A stretch of 64,000 bases of DNA from Symploca sp. SIO3C6 (GTDB taxonomy: Bacteria; Cyanobacteriota; Cyanobacteriia; Cyanobacteriales; Coleofasciculaceae): positions 1 to 64,000 of the forward strand of contig JAAHHJ010000020.1 in the NCBI GenBank assembly GCA_010692425.1, in the 5' to 3' direction. Made by a program: the position numbers and the translations under genes. Positions 17,709-26,476 of this stretch are shown here, piece after piece (position 1 is the first letter of the stretch; every line of letters starts with the position of its first letter). A model generated the notes under the pieces. The model made no database searches, was not told the DNA's origin, and was given only the letters and a program-made list of their open reading frames with translations.

Positions 17709-18506
17709 ATGACCAATAAACAGCTCAAACGTCAATCCCGTGCCAGAAAATTAACCAAACTTTCTAGACTTACTCTCTTAACATTGCTTGCATTTATTAT
17801 TGCCCTTGTACTATCTGATGCTCCTGCATTCGCACAGGAATCTGCTCAGGCACAGGGATTTAATCCCCAAGAATGGTTGCGGAATGCCTTGGAGTGGATT
17901 GATAGTCTTGGTCCAGTTGGTGCGATCGCCTTTATAGTACTGTATATAGTTGCGACTGTGGCTTTCTTACCAGGGTCAATTCTCACCCTAGGTTCTGGCG
18001 TAGTTTTTGGTGTAGTTTTGGGTTCACTCTATGTATTCGTTGGTGCGACTGTGGGTGCTACTGCTGCCTTCCTGGTAGGACGTTATTTGGCAAGGGGCTG
18101 GGTATCAAGCAAAATTGCAGGTAGCGAAAAATTTCGAGCAATTGACGAAGCTGTCGGTAAAGAAGGATTTAAAATAGTCCTGTTGACGAGACTCTCACCC
18201 ATATTTCCCTTCAATCTTTTAAACTACGCCTACGGTGTAACCAAGGTTTCCTTAAAAGACTATTTCTTCGCCTCTGTTGGTATGATTCCAGGAACAGTAA
18301 TGTACGTTTACCTAGGTTCCTTGGCTGGCAATTTAGCAACGATTGGTAGTGGACAGGAGCCTACTAATGCTGCTGTACAGTGGGCAATTAGGATCATTGG
18401 TTTTATCGCCACAGTTGCTGTAACTTTGTATGTAACTAAGGTTGCCAGGAAGGCTTTAGACGAAACTGTTTCCCCAGATCAAATTTCAGACGAGACAGTT
18501 TCCTAG
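17709..18506 (+). CDS. TVP38/TMEM64 (DedA-like, VTT-domain) membrane protein
   Basis: A 265-residue membrane protein. An Arg/Lys-rich start and a hydrophobic segment (23-45) ending in AFA look like a signal peptide or anchor. The VTT domain follows: VAFLPGSILTLGSGVVFG, GATVGATAAFLVGRYLAR, and the re-entrant loop LTRLSPIFPFNLLNYAYG near 160-178. Such proteins are thought to move or scramble lipids in the membrane. The gene ends 119 bases before a MerA-like flavoprotein on the same strand; TVP38-type and MerA-like genes are often paired, so an operon is likely. Confidence 0.92.
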   Translation: MTNKQLKRQSRARKLTKLSRLTLLTLLAFIIALVLSDAPAFAQESAQAQGFNPQEWLRNALEWIDSLGPVGAIAFIVLYIVATVAFLPGSILTLGSGVVFGVVLGSLYVFVGATVGATAAFLVGRYLARGWVSSKIAGSEKFRAIDEAVGKEGFKIVLLTRLSPIFPFNLLNYAYGVTKVSLKDYFFASVGMIPGTVMYVYLGSLAGNLATIGSGQEPTNAAVQWAIRIIGFIATVAVTLYVTKVARKALDETVSPDQISDETVS

Positions 18507-18625
18507 TTAGTTTAAATACCCAGAATTTGCTCAAGAGGTTTTGTCCTTAAAATTCAGAACTAAAAATACTAGGAATAAGCCTCAGTTATTAATTGATAAT
18601 TTGTATTACTGATCAGGAGTTTTAT

Positions 18626-20173
18626 ATGTCAAATTCGGCGTTCGAGAGAGTGAGTATCCCACCGATGGATGAATATAACCAGAGGTTGGTTAACTACGTA
18701 CATCCGCCCGATTGGGTTAATCCTAGACCTGCTGAGAGTTACGATTTAGTTGTAATTGGTGCTGGTACTGCCGGATTAGTGGTGGCAGCAGGGGCAGCAG
18801 GTTTAGGTTTAGGTTTGAAAGTTGCCTTGATTGAAAGACATCTCATGGGTGGAGATTGCTTGAATGTTGGTTGTGTACCTTCCAAGTGTGTGATTCGCTC
18901 TTCTCGCGTAGTTGCCGATATCAGGGATGCAGAACAATTTGGCATCAAACCCCCAGAACATATTGACATCGATTTCCCTGCTGTGATGAGGCGGATGCGT
19001 AGACTCAGGGCTGGTATTAGCCATGTAGATTCTGCCCCGCGTTTTCAAAATCTTGGGGTTGATGTTTTCTTAGGAAACGGTAGTTTTATCAGTGACGGTG
19101 CTATTCAAGTTTGCGATAAACTACTGCGGTATAAAAAGGCAGTAATTGCTACGGGAGCAAGGGCATTACGACCTTCAATTGAAGGTATTGAAGAGACTGG
19201 TTTTCTAACTAATGAAACTGTCTTTTCGCTGACAGAACGCCCCAACCGTTTGGCTGTAATTGGGGGTGGTCCCATCGGTTGTGAACTAGCCCAATCTTTT
19301 CGTCGTCTAGGCTGTGAAGTAGTACTATTTGAGCGCGCTAATCACGTCTTAATTAGAGAAGATTCAGATGCTGCTGAAATTGTTCAAAAAAGCTTTATTA
19401 AGGAAGGAATTAACTTAGTTTTAAACTGTCAATTGCAACGGGTAGAAAAGACTCCAGAAGGTAAAAAAATTCACTTTACCAGTAACGGTAAGCAAGAATC
19501 AGTGACAGTAGATGAAATTTTAGTAGGTGCAGGCAGAGCACCTAATGTTGAAGACCTTAATCTAGAAGCAGTTGGGGTAAAATACGACCAACGTAAGGGT
19601 GTGATTGTCGATGACTATTTACAAACCACGAACCCTAAGATTTATGCTGCTGGCGATATCTGTATGAACTGGAAGTTCACTCATGCTGCTGATGCTGCGG
19701 CTCGAATTGTAATTAAGAATACCCTATTTTCTCCCTTTGGTTTGGGAAGATATAAACTCAGTAGTCTAGTTATGCCTTGGGCAACCTATACTGATCCAGA
19801 AGTTGCCCATGTAGGTATGTATGAACATCAAGCCCAGGCACAGGGTTTTGATGTCAGTACCATTAAAATCGACTTCAATCATGTGGATAGAGCGATTGCT
19901 GATGGTGAAGAGGAAGGGTTTGTTAAAATTCACCACAAAAAGGGTTCTGATCAAATTCTGGGTGCGACAATTGTTGCCCGCCATGCTGGTGAGATGATCT
20001 CTGAATTAACGACCGCAATTGTTAATAAAATTGGTTTGAGCAAGCTTTCTGGAGTTATTCACCCCTATCCAACTCAGGCAGAAGGGATCAAGAAGGCTGC
20101 AGATGCTTATCGCCGCACACTTTTGACACCGAATACTAAGCGATTTTTGGGATTGCTGACTAAGTTATCTTAG
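18626..20173 (+). CDS. MerA-like pyridine nucleotide-disulfide oxidoreductase
   Basis: The ATG at 18626 follows CAGGAG by a normal spacing and is preferred over the upstream frame opening at 18593. The 515-residue protein has an FAD site (GAGTAGLVVAAG), the redox-active disulfide GGDCLNVGCVPSK, the NAD site (IGGGPIGCELAQSF), the second FAD site (YAAGDI) and the dimer interface with the HPYPT catalytic His-containing motif. True mercuric reductases also need a C-terminal cysteine pair; this one ends FLGLLTKLS without one and has no NmerA domain. It is therefore probably not a mercury enzyme. The substrate is unknown. Confidence 0.93.
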   Translation: MSNSAFERVSIPPMDEYNQRLVNYVHPPDWVNPRPAESYDLVVIGAGTAGLVVAAGAAGLGLGLKVALIERHLMGGDCLNVGCVPSKCVIRSSRVVADIRDAEQFGIKPPEHIDIDFPAVMRRMRRLRAGISHVDSAPRFQNLGVDVFLGNGSFISDGAIQVCDKLLRYKKAVIATGARALRPSIEGIEETGFLTNETVFSLTERPNRLAVIGGGPIGCELAQSFRRLGCEVVLFERANHVLIREDSDAAEIVQKSFIKEGINLVLNCQLQRVEKTPEGKKIHFTSNGKQESVTVDEILVGAGRAPNVEDLNLEAVGVKYDQRKGVIVDDYLQTTNPKIYAAGDICMNWKFTHAADAAARIVIKNTLFSPFGLGRYKLSSLVMPWATYTDPEVAHVGMYEHQAQAQGFDVSTIKIDFNHVDRAIADGEEEGFVKIHHKKGSDQILGATIVARHAGEMISELTTAIVNKIGLSKLSGVIHPYPTQAEGIKKAADAYRRTLLTPNTKRFLGLLTKLS

Positions 20174-20180
20174 GTTGAAC

Positions 20181-20212
20181 CTCCTGCCACGACTAAAAGT
20201 ATAAGGCAGGAG
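20181..20212 (+). terminator. Hairpin after the MerA-like gene
   Basis: CTCCTGCC/GGCAGGAG, an 8-bp stem with a 16-base loop, begins 8 bases after the stop. There is no T-run, so it is a terminator-like or RNA-stabilising hairpin rather than a clear intrinsic terminator. Confidence 0.55.
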
Positions 20213-20468
20213 TGTTCATGGTTCATGGCTCATGGAGTTAGTATTGAGTAGTTGTGTTGTGAAATACATTCCCTATGAACAGTTTATGACAGTTAAATTT
20301 GTAAGTTTTGGTGATTTCTTTTAGTTAAGAAAAAATCAATTAAAATTTTATACAGTAACTATTATTAATTTAAAGGTAAATTATATCACAGATCAAGAAT
20401 TTTTTTGAGTCTGTATGACAGATTTTTTAGCGAATACTTAAATCCAGAGAAAAAAGTATCTGAATTGT

Positions 20469-20508
20469 AATAGTTCACAGTTCATAATTTCTAAGGCTGT
20501 GAACTATT
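20469..20508. promoter_or_regulatory. 12-bp inverted repeat upstream of the surface protein gene
   Basis: AATAGTTCACAG and CTGTGAACTATT form a perfect 12-bp inverted repeat separated by 16 bases, about 140 bases before the ATG at 20651. It could be an operator, a 5'-UTR hairpin or a dispersed palindrome. It is otherwise unexplained. The remainder of this 477-base gap holds a heptamer-type repeat near 20216 and nothing else seen. Confidence 0.5.
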
Positions 20509-20650
20509 AACATCTGATTCGGATCACAATATCAGCAAATTAATTATGGTATCAAGAGTTTGCTGATAATTTCTTGTGCATTTATACATTAGTAAAATCC
20601 TTGTGCATGCCAGGTTGCATCCCGTTATTTTTTGTGACTGAGGAGAAAAA

Positions 20651-23083
20651 ATGGCTCTTGTTACTTGGACTGGATCTGGTGATGGCTTATCCTGGAACGA
20701 TGCAGCAAACTGGGATATTAACGCAGTTCCCAGTGTGTCAGATGAGGTAATTATTAACACCAATGTTAACGTTACCACAGATGTAGATATCACAGTGGTT
20801 TCGTTGAATCTCGCCGCAGGTACACTGACGGGCACGGGAAATACTACCTGGAGTGGCAATTTCACTGTTGAAGAAAATGCTAGCGTAAAGTTTAGTGGTG
20901 AAACGCAAGCTTTCGGCAGCGGTACTAGCTTTCAAGGATTAGGTTTAGTTGAATTGGAAAGCGGTATTTTTAATGTCGATGAAGACCTAACTATTAACAC
21001 CAAGTTTACTAATAAGAGCGAAGTCAAGGTTAAAGCTGGCAAGAAGTTAAATCTAACTGGCGATAGTGAAATAAGTGGTTCTTTTGAGGTTGATGAAAAT
21101 GCCAGCTTAGAGTTAATTGGTCTCACACATACTTTTGCTGCTGGTAGTGACTTCCTGGGCTTAGGTACAGTTGACTTAGTTAGCGGTGAACTCAATATTG
21201 AGGATGAAGTCTCTATTAAGAGTAAGTTCAAAAGTAAAAGTAAAGTCAAAGTCAAAAACAAGTTTAAACTAGAGGGCGATAGTGAAATAAATGGTTCTTT
21301 TGAGGTTGATGAAAATGCCAGCTTAGAGTTAATTGGTCTCACACATACTTTTGCTGCTGGTAGTGACTTCCTGGGCTTAGGTACAGTTGACTTAGTTAGC
21401 GGTGAACTCAATATTGAGGATGAAGTCTCTATTAAGAGTAAGTTCAAAAGTAAAAGTAAAGTCAAAGTCAAAAACAAGTTTAAACTAGAGGGCGATAGTG
21501 AAATAAGTGGTTCTTTTGACCTTGATGATGACGCTACAGTTGAGTTTGCTGAGGGCTCTCATATCCTGGACACAGGAACCATTTTCACGGGTGCAGGTTC
21601 TGTTCGCTTAGTAGGGGGTACTCTCACTGTCAATGAAAACATTAATGTCGAGTTATTAGAGGTAACTGGCGGCACTATTGAGGGGACAGGTACCATTACC
21701 GCCAACAAACAAATTCAAACCATTGCTATCAACCTTGATGAAGGAGAAAGCAAGGTAATCAGTAACCAATTTCTGGTGGTTAGCGCGGGAAATACTTCTG
21801 CCGAACAAATTATCTACACCTTAACTGATTTACCTGATGAAGGTATTCTCTTACTCAATGGTATTGCTTTAGAAATTAATTCTACTTTCACTCAAGCTGA
21901 CATTAACAATGGTTTGCTCACTTATGCTGATGGCGACAGCGATGCCAGTAGCGATAGTTTCAGTTTCAACGCCACAGCTAATGGTGAATTAATCACCAGC
22001 AGCAGTTTTAATTTTACTGTCGAAGAAAACTTGATTGCTGAGTTCCGAAATATAGGCACTACTGGTATTTTCGCCTTTGAGGAAATCAGCTCCTCAGCCA
22101 AACTAAAATTTAGTGTTGATATCAATAGCAGCCCTAGTTTTAACAGTGAAATGGGGGTATTTTTTGTTGATGATGACCTAGGCTCTATCAACGGAATTGC
22201 TCCCGGCGAAGCTGGCTATTTGCAACTTGCTCTGAGTCGGGCGCAAGTAATTAGTTCAGTCCTCTATAACCCTCCCAACGGTTTTGAACAAGGTTCTCGT
22301 TTTTTAGAGTTTGCATCTAGCGATCGCTTAGGATTTTACTTAGTCTCACAGGGTACTACAGACCAAGTACTCAGCCAAGTTGCTGCTGGAGAGACACCTA
22401 ATAATGTAATCTTCTCAACTTCGACCAATCTACAAGTTTCCAACTCTACCAGTACTAGTTTTACTCTCAATTGGGAAGAGCAGCTAGATGGGGGAGATAC
22501 TTCTTTTGACGATGTGGTGATTAACGTTGAGTCGGTAGGCACAAACCCAACACCGGGGACAGAATTTCAAGCAATTGGGCAAAGAGAATTGCTAGATTTG
22601 CGTTCCTTTGAGGGCGAAGTTTCAGCTAGCTTCACAGTGAATCGGGAGGCTGCCTTTAACAATACCATTAGCTTTTATGTAGTTCAAAATGAACAAGGTA
22701 CAATCCTCGATGAATTAACTGGTCAACTAGTTAACCCTGAAGAGCAAGGCTATGCAGAAATCGCTGTCCGACAGAGTATAGAAGTCGAACTCTTTGTAGA
22801 AAACCAAGGTACTGTTAATATAGTTACTCAGCTACAGGGTGGGGAAATCCTCGCACCATTTGTTATTGCCGATGGCAGCATCAGCGATTTTCTCAACACG
22901 AATCCAGAGAATTTAGAGGATGAAGGTTCCAATGCCTACTTTACTTTCATAGGAGCCAACCCAGATCAAGCTGATCACTTTGCTATGCTTGGGGACAATA
23001 CTATTGGCGTTGAAGATTTGTTCGGTGGTGGAGACAACGACTTTAACGATGTGATTTTCAAGGTTGATTTTACAGTTCCCTAG
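20651..23083 (+). CDS. Large repetitive surface/exoprotein with DUF4114-like domains
   Basis: This 810-residue protein has a strong ribosome site (GAGGAG before the ATG) and no N-terminal signal peptide. The order is: a beta-rich start (TWTGSGDGLSWNDAANWD, as in extracellular repeat proteins), tandem beta-strand repeats including two nearly identical 72-residue units (about 138-281), a cadherin/CSPG-like repeat (LTDLPDEGILLLNG, FTQADINNG) near 395-465, then two DUF4114-like segments. The last ends in GGGDNDFNDVIFKVDF, an acidic motif typical of that domain. Lack of a signal peptide suggests type I secretion, like the RTX proteins in this window (inference). Its role may be adhesion or a sheath component. 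Confidence 0.85.
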   Translation: MALVTWTGSGDGLSWNDAANWDINAVPSVSDEVIINTNVNVTTDVDITVVSLNLAAGTLTGTGNTTWSGNFTVEENASVKFSGETQAFGSGTSFQGLGLVELESGIFNVDEDLTINTKFTNKSEVKVKAGKKLNLTGDSEISGSFEVDENASLELIGLTHTFAAGSDFLGLGTVDLVSGELNIEDEVSIKSKFKSKSKVKVKNKFKLEGDSEINGSFEVDENASLELIGLTHTFAAGSDFLGLGTVDLVSGELNIEDEVSIKSKFKSKSKVKVKNKFKLEGDSEISGSFDLDDDATVEFAEGSHILDTGTIFTGAGSVRLVGGTLTVNENINVELLEVTGGTIEGTGTITANKQIQTIAINLDEGESKVISNQFLVVSAGNTSAEQIIYTLTDLPDEGILLLNGIALEINSTFTQADINNGLLTYADGDSDASSDSFSFNATANGELITSSSFNFTVEENLIAEFRNIGTTGIFAFEEISSSAKLKFSVDINSSPSFNSEMGVFFVDDDLGSINGIAPGEAGYLQLALSRAQVISSVLYNPPNGFEQGSRFLEFASSDRLGFYLVSQGTTDQVLSQVAAGETPNNVIFSTSTNLQVSNSTSTSFTLNWEEQLDGGDTSFDDVVINVESVGTNPTPGTEFQAIGQRELLDLRSFEGEVSASFTVNREAAFNNTISFYVVQNEQGTILDELTGQLVNPEEQGYAEIAVRQSIEVELFVENQGTVNIVTQLQGGEILAPFVIADGSISDFLNTNPENLEDEGSNAYFTFIGANPDQADHFAMLGDNTIGVEDLFGGGDNDFNDVIFKVDFTVP
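21062..21493 (+). repeat. Two near-identical 216-bp tandem repeats inside the surface protein
   Basis: Units start at 21062 and 21278 (GATAGTGAAATAA...), and a third partial unit begins at 21494. The two full units (72 codons) are almost identical in DNA, even at silent positions; one visible change turns AGTGGT into AATGGT. This implies recent duplication or ongoing gene conversion. Unit content: GSFEVDENASLELIG, THTFAAGSDFLGLG and a Lys/Ser-rich KSKFKSKSKVKVKN stretch. Confidence 0.95.
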
Positions 23084-23194
23084 GAGTCTCAAGAAGTCGC
23101 CGCTCGAGTTTTCCACACTAATAGCCCTACGGGCATGCACCCGCATACCTAAAACCATCTACCTCTTGCTGCATTTTAATAGAAGTAATGGATC

Positions 23195-23226
23195 GGGAAT
23201 AGGGAATAATCTCTGTTCCCTATTTC
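23195..23226 (+). terminator. Terminator-like hairpin downstream of the surface protein gene
   Basis: GGAATAGGGAA and TTCCCTATTTCC pair with one bulge around an 8-9-base loop, about 110 bases after the stop. A short T-rich stretch follows. The rest of the gap up to 23533 shows no gene. Confidence 0.5.
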
Positions 23227-23533
23227 CTTATAAGTATGAAAACTTTAAGAAAAGTTAAAACTTACCAATGACAAATACTGATATCGTTTACTACACTATC
23301 TCAAACCCTTGTTAAAGTATGTAGTATGATTAATGATTATCCTCTAACCAAATCAAACTCTCTCAAATTTAAGGTAAAGTTAGAAACATCACAATAAATT
23401 CCAGCTTGTTTAGGTCTCAACGTCATAAATCTTTATCATTCATGTCCGATAATTGTAGTGAAGTTAGGTACAAGTCAAGTTGTCTCTGTAACATCAGGTA
23501 AATACTTCTAGATTGCAAAAGGAGATTTTAATA

Positions 23534-25327
23534 GTGTTAGATTTTCTCACCTCAATCCTAGGCAATAAAATTCCTTGGCATAAACTACCTACTCCCCTAG
23601 CCCTCCTCGAATTAGTTAAGTTTCGCGACGAACTGCGGGAGAAAAATCTCCACGACACATCACACTTACCTACTAAAAGTGATGTTGAACAACCAGTACC
23701 GAGTCCAGGTGATCTTCATCTAGTTACTCGCACAGCTGACGGCAGTTTTAACGACCTCAGTGACCCCAAAATGGGCAGGGCTCAATCCCGATTTGGGCGT
23801 AATGTCCCCCTGAAATATACTTATCCCGATCAAAGAAATTTACTCAATCCCAATCCGCGTGTAATCAGCCGCACCTTGATGACGCGAGATAAATTTGTAC
23901 CAGCTACCACCTTAAATCTGCTGGCTGCTGCCTGGATTCAATTCCAGACTCATGACTGGTTTGCCCATGGCAAAACTGAACCAGATAACAATTTTGAGAT
24001 TCCCCTAGAAGATGACGATCCCTGGCCACAAGAATATCGACCCTTAAAAGTTAGAAAAACTTTAGCAGATTCGACTAGATCACAAGAAAATACACAAGGA
24101 CCACCGACTTATTTGAACCAAGTAACTCACTGGTGGGATGCCTCACAAATCTATGGCAGTGACCAAGAAACTATTGATAAGTTACGCTCCCATATAGACG
24201 GAAAGATGATTATAGGAGATAATGATCTCTTGCCCGTCAACCCAGAAAATGGTATCGATCTGGTAGGCTTTGATGATAATTGGTGGCTAGGTTTAAGTGT
24301 ACTACATACTTTGTTCGTTAAAGAACACAACGTGATCTGCGATCGCCTTAAACAAGAATACCCGGAATGGCCCGACGACCAACTCTTTGAACACGCCCGA
24401 CTGATTAACGCCGCTTTGCTAGCCAAAATTCATACAGTTGAATGGACACCAGGTATTCTCGGACATCCTGCCCTGCAAATAGCAATGAATGCCAATTGGT
24501 GGGGTTTATTGGGTGAACAGCTAAAAAGACTTTTTGGGCGCATTGACGACAGCGAATTGATCAGTGGTATTATTGGCTCAGCTACGGATCACCACAGTGC
24601 ACCCTACTATCTAACTGAAGAATTTGTATCAGTATATCGAATGCATCCCTTGATGCCAGATAAATTTGAATTTTATGGGATTGAAGATGGTAAATTGCTG
24701 TCCGAGGAAAATCTTTTTGAGGTTTCTGGTAAAAGATCTAGAGCTTTGTTAGAAAAATTGGGAATACCGAATTTATTATACTCCTTTGGCATTACCCACC
24801 CTGGAGCAATAACACTGCACAATTACCCCTTATTACTGCAAAAACTAGTAAGAGACAACGGCGAAGTGTTTGACTTGGCAGCTGTTGATATTCTTCGAGA
24901 CAGGGAACGGGGAGTTCCTCGGTACAATGAATTTCGGGAACTAATTGGTCGTGGCAGAATTACCTCCTTTGAAGAGATTACCGATAATCAGCAATGGGTG
25001 AGGGAATTACGGCAAGTTTACAACAATGACATCAATAGCGTTGATCTTATGGTCGGCATGTTCGCAGAAAACCCTCCTGAAGGCTTTGGTTTCAGTGATA
25101 CTGCCTTTCGTATATTTATCCTGATGGCATCGCGGCGGTTAAAAAGTGACCGTTTCTTTACTAAGGACTACACAGCTGAAGTCTATACCCAATTCGGTTT
25201 AGATTGGATTGACAACAATAGCATGTTAAGTGTCCTACGCCGACACTTTCCGACAGTAGCACCCGCCTTGTTTGGCGTCGAAAATGCTTTTGCTCCCTGG
25301 CGTCGGGTGGGTTCATCTTCTCTATGA
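23534..25327 (+). CDS. Heme peroxidase-family fatty-acid dioxygenase (COX/alpha-DOX relative)
   Basis: I prefer the GTG at 23534, because AAGGAG lies 8 bases upstream; the frame itself opens seven codons earlier. The 597-residue protein has the heme and catalytic signatures of the animal heme peroxidase-dioxygenase branch: distal His in QFQTHDWF (about residue 140) and YRMHPLMPD with the catalytic Tyr (368) and proximal heme His (371). These match plant alpha-dioxygenase (YRMHSLLP) and cyclooxygenase (YHWHPLLPD). Such enzymes oxygenate unsaturated fatty acids, and a cyanobacterial relative in Nostoc has been reported as a linoleate 10S-dioxygenase. Substrate and position here are not known. 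A P450-like gene follows. Confidence 0.9.
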   Translation: MLDFLTSILGNKIPWHKLPTPLALLELVKFRDELREKNLHDTSHLPTKSDVEQPVPSPGDLHLVTRTADGSFNDLSDPKMGRAQSRFGRNVPLKYTYPDQRNLLNPNPRVISRTLMTRDKFVPATTLNLLAAAWIQFQTHDWFAHGKTEPDNNFEIPLEDDDPWPQEYRPLKVRKTLADSTRSQENTQGPPTYLNQVTHWWDASQIYGSDQETIDKLRSHIDGKMIIGDNDLLPVNPENGIDLVGFDDNWWLGLSVLHTLFVKEHNVICDRLKQEYPEWPDDQLFEHARLINAALLAKIHTVEWTPGILGHPALQIAMNANWWGLLGEQLKRLFGRIDDSELISGIIGSATDHHSAPYYLTEEFVSVYRMHPLMPDKFEFYGIEDGKLLSEENLFEVSGKRSRALLEKLGIPNLLYSFGITHPGAITLHNYPLLLQKLVRDNGEVFDLAAVDILRDRERGVPRYNEFRELIGRGRITSFEEITDNQQWVRELRQVYNNDINSVDLMVGMFAENPPEGFGFSDTAFRIFILMASRRLKSDRFFTKDYTAEVYTQFGLDWIDNNSMLSVLRRHFPTVAPALFGVENAFAPWRRVGSSSL

Positions 25328-25360
25328 GATCAACTTCATAGTATCTGAATAACTTACCTG

Positions 25361-25383
25361 TAGGGTGGGCAATGCCTACCCTA
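25361..25383. repeat. Interspersed palindrome TAGGGTGGGC...GCCTACCCTA
   Basis: A 10-bp inverted repeat with one mismatch around a short centre, lying between the dioxygenase and P450-like genes. It resembles the TAGGGTGGGC-type palindromes repeatedly seen in cyanobacteria. An apparent upstream start (GTG at 25365) of the next gene falls inside it and is therefore doubtful. Confidence 0.7.
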
Positions 25384-25466
25384 AGAAACAATGGTTTGTT
25401 GAGAAAAATCCGAGAACTCAAGACTATAGTATTTCAGGCAATCGAGCTTTGATTTCAGGGAAAAAC

Positions 25467-26366
25467 ATGTTAGATTTCATCAAATCTTTTTTTAATCCTG
25501 TTCGGATCACAATCCCATATTTGCTGGATATCATCATTGTTTCCGATCCCAGACAAATTCGGAAAATTGAGACTTCAGGGGATGTTAACCGTTTGCATAC
25601 TTATGATACTGCTTCCTTACCATGGTGGGTGAAAATTTATTTCAGAGCAACCAAGTTTCATGATGATCAGCGCGATTTGTGGTTTTGCCCCTTTGAGCCG
25701 ACATCTAATCCTACCTATCAAAGCAGACGGACTTATCTTGAGGAAAAAGTCGCAATCGGCTATAGCCAAGCAGACGTCAGGAGAATCGCCCAACTGTTGA
25801 ATACAAATGCAGATGATCAGACTCTCGCCCATGAAATGGTGCAAATAGTCAATCGTAGATTCTTTGAAAGCGAGATACCTCTAACTATTACTAAATCAGC
25901 CAAAGATACCTTACAAAATTTTAGTGAAGCAATCTTGCCATGGAACTATCTACGTGCTGTCCAATCTCAGCAGAAGATCATGAATTACTGTCAACGAACT
26001 CTCCCTCAAGGTGTCCATATCCTAGATGCTGGACATAATATTGGAGAAGTTGTGCAGACGACAGCAGGTGCATTAAGAACCTTAAAAGATAACCTGGAAA
26101 AGCCAGTGGCAGAAATCTTTACATCACACCCTCTCACACCACAGGTGCCTAGAATAGCTACAAGGTCTTCTAATTTTGATGGTTTGTTGTCTTATCCTAC
26201 CAGTGCAGGTCAAACGGTAGTGATATTTAAAATAGGAGAAGCTGCTGCCGAAACCCATGATATATCTTTTACTTTCGGCACTGGCAGAGAGGAGAGGGCT
26301 TGCGTTTTTCAAGAGTTTTTCATGAATTTTATGAATGATTTACAGCAGGAATTGAAGGGACAATAA
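25467..26366 (+). CDS. Compact P450-like heme-thiolate protein
   Basis: From the ATG at 25467 the product has 299 residues. I see a P450-like layout in short form: IIIVSDPRQIRKI near the start; VPRIATRSSNFDG (the PR..t...G-like region) about 235-250; AGQTVVIFKIGEAA; and FTFGTGREERACVF near 270-281, resembling the FGxGxRxC heme loop with Cys279 as likely thiolate ligand. The usual I-helix and ExxR region are not evident, so it is shorter than normal P450s (about 400-450 residues). It follows the dioxygenase by 139 bases. Similar two-activity arrangements occur fused in fungal Ppo/linoleate diol synthases. Allene-oxide or diol formation is a guess. Confidence 0.7.
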   Translation: MLDFIKSFFNPVRITIPYLLDIIIVSDPRQIRKIETSGDVNRLHTYDTASLPWWVKIYFRATKFHDDQRDLWFCPFEPTSNPTYQSRRTYLEEKVAIGYSQADVRRIAQLLNTNADDQTLAHEMVQIVNRRFFESEIPLTITKSAKDTLQNFSEAILPWNYLRAVQSQQKIMNYCQRTLPQGVHILDAGHNIGEVVQTTAGALRTLKDNLEKPVAEIFTSHPLTPQVPRIATRSSNFDGLLSYPTSAGQTVVIFKIGEAAAETHDISFTFGTGREERACVFQEFFMNFMNDLQQELKGQ

Positions 26367-26367
26367 C

Positions 26368-26465
26368 GTTCATTGCTCATTGCTCATAGTTCATTGGGTT
26401 AGTATTCGGCAATTGTGGAATAATTTACCAATGAACTATGAACAATCAACAATCAACTATAAACA
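26368..26465. repeat. Heptamer-type repeats (TTCATTG/CTCATTG, AACAATC)
   Basis: Between two convergent genes lie two facing blocks: one of CATTGCTCATTGCTCATAG and one of ATGAACTATGAACAATCAAC. They are nearly inverted to each other and could form a long imperfect hairpin acting as a shared terminator. They belong to the same 7-base family as 16603 and 49246. Confidence 0.7.
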
Positions 26466-26476
26466 ATCGTCCCAAT

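Noticed and set aside
18626-20173. True mercuric reductase
   Set aside because: The C-terminal cysteine pair and N-terminal metal-binding domain needed for mercury reduction are absent.
20932-21477. 181-residue minus-strand frame over the surface protein repeats
   Set aside because: Antisense shadow of the repeated Lys/Ser/Glu-rich coding sequence.
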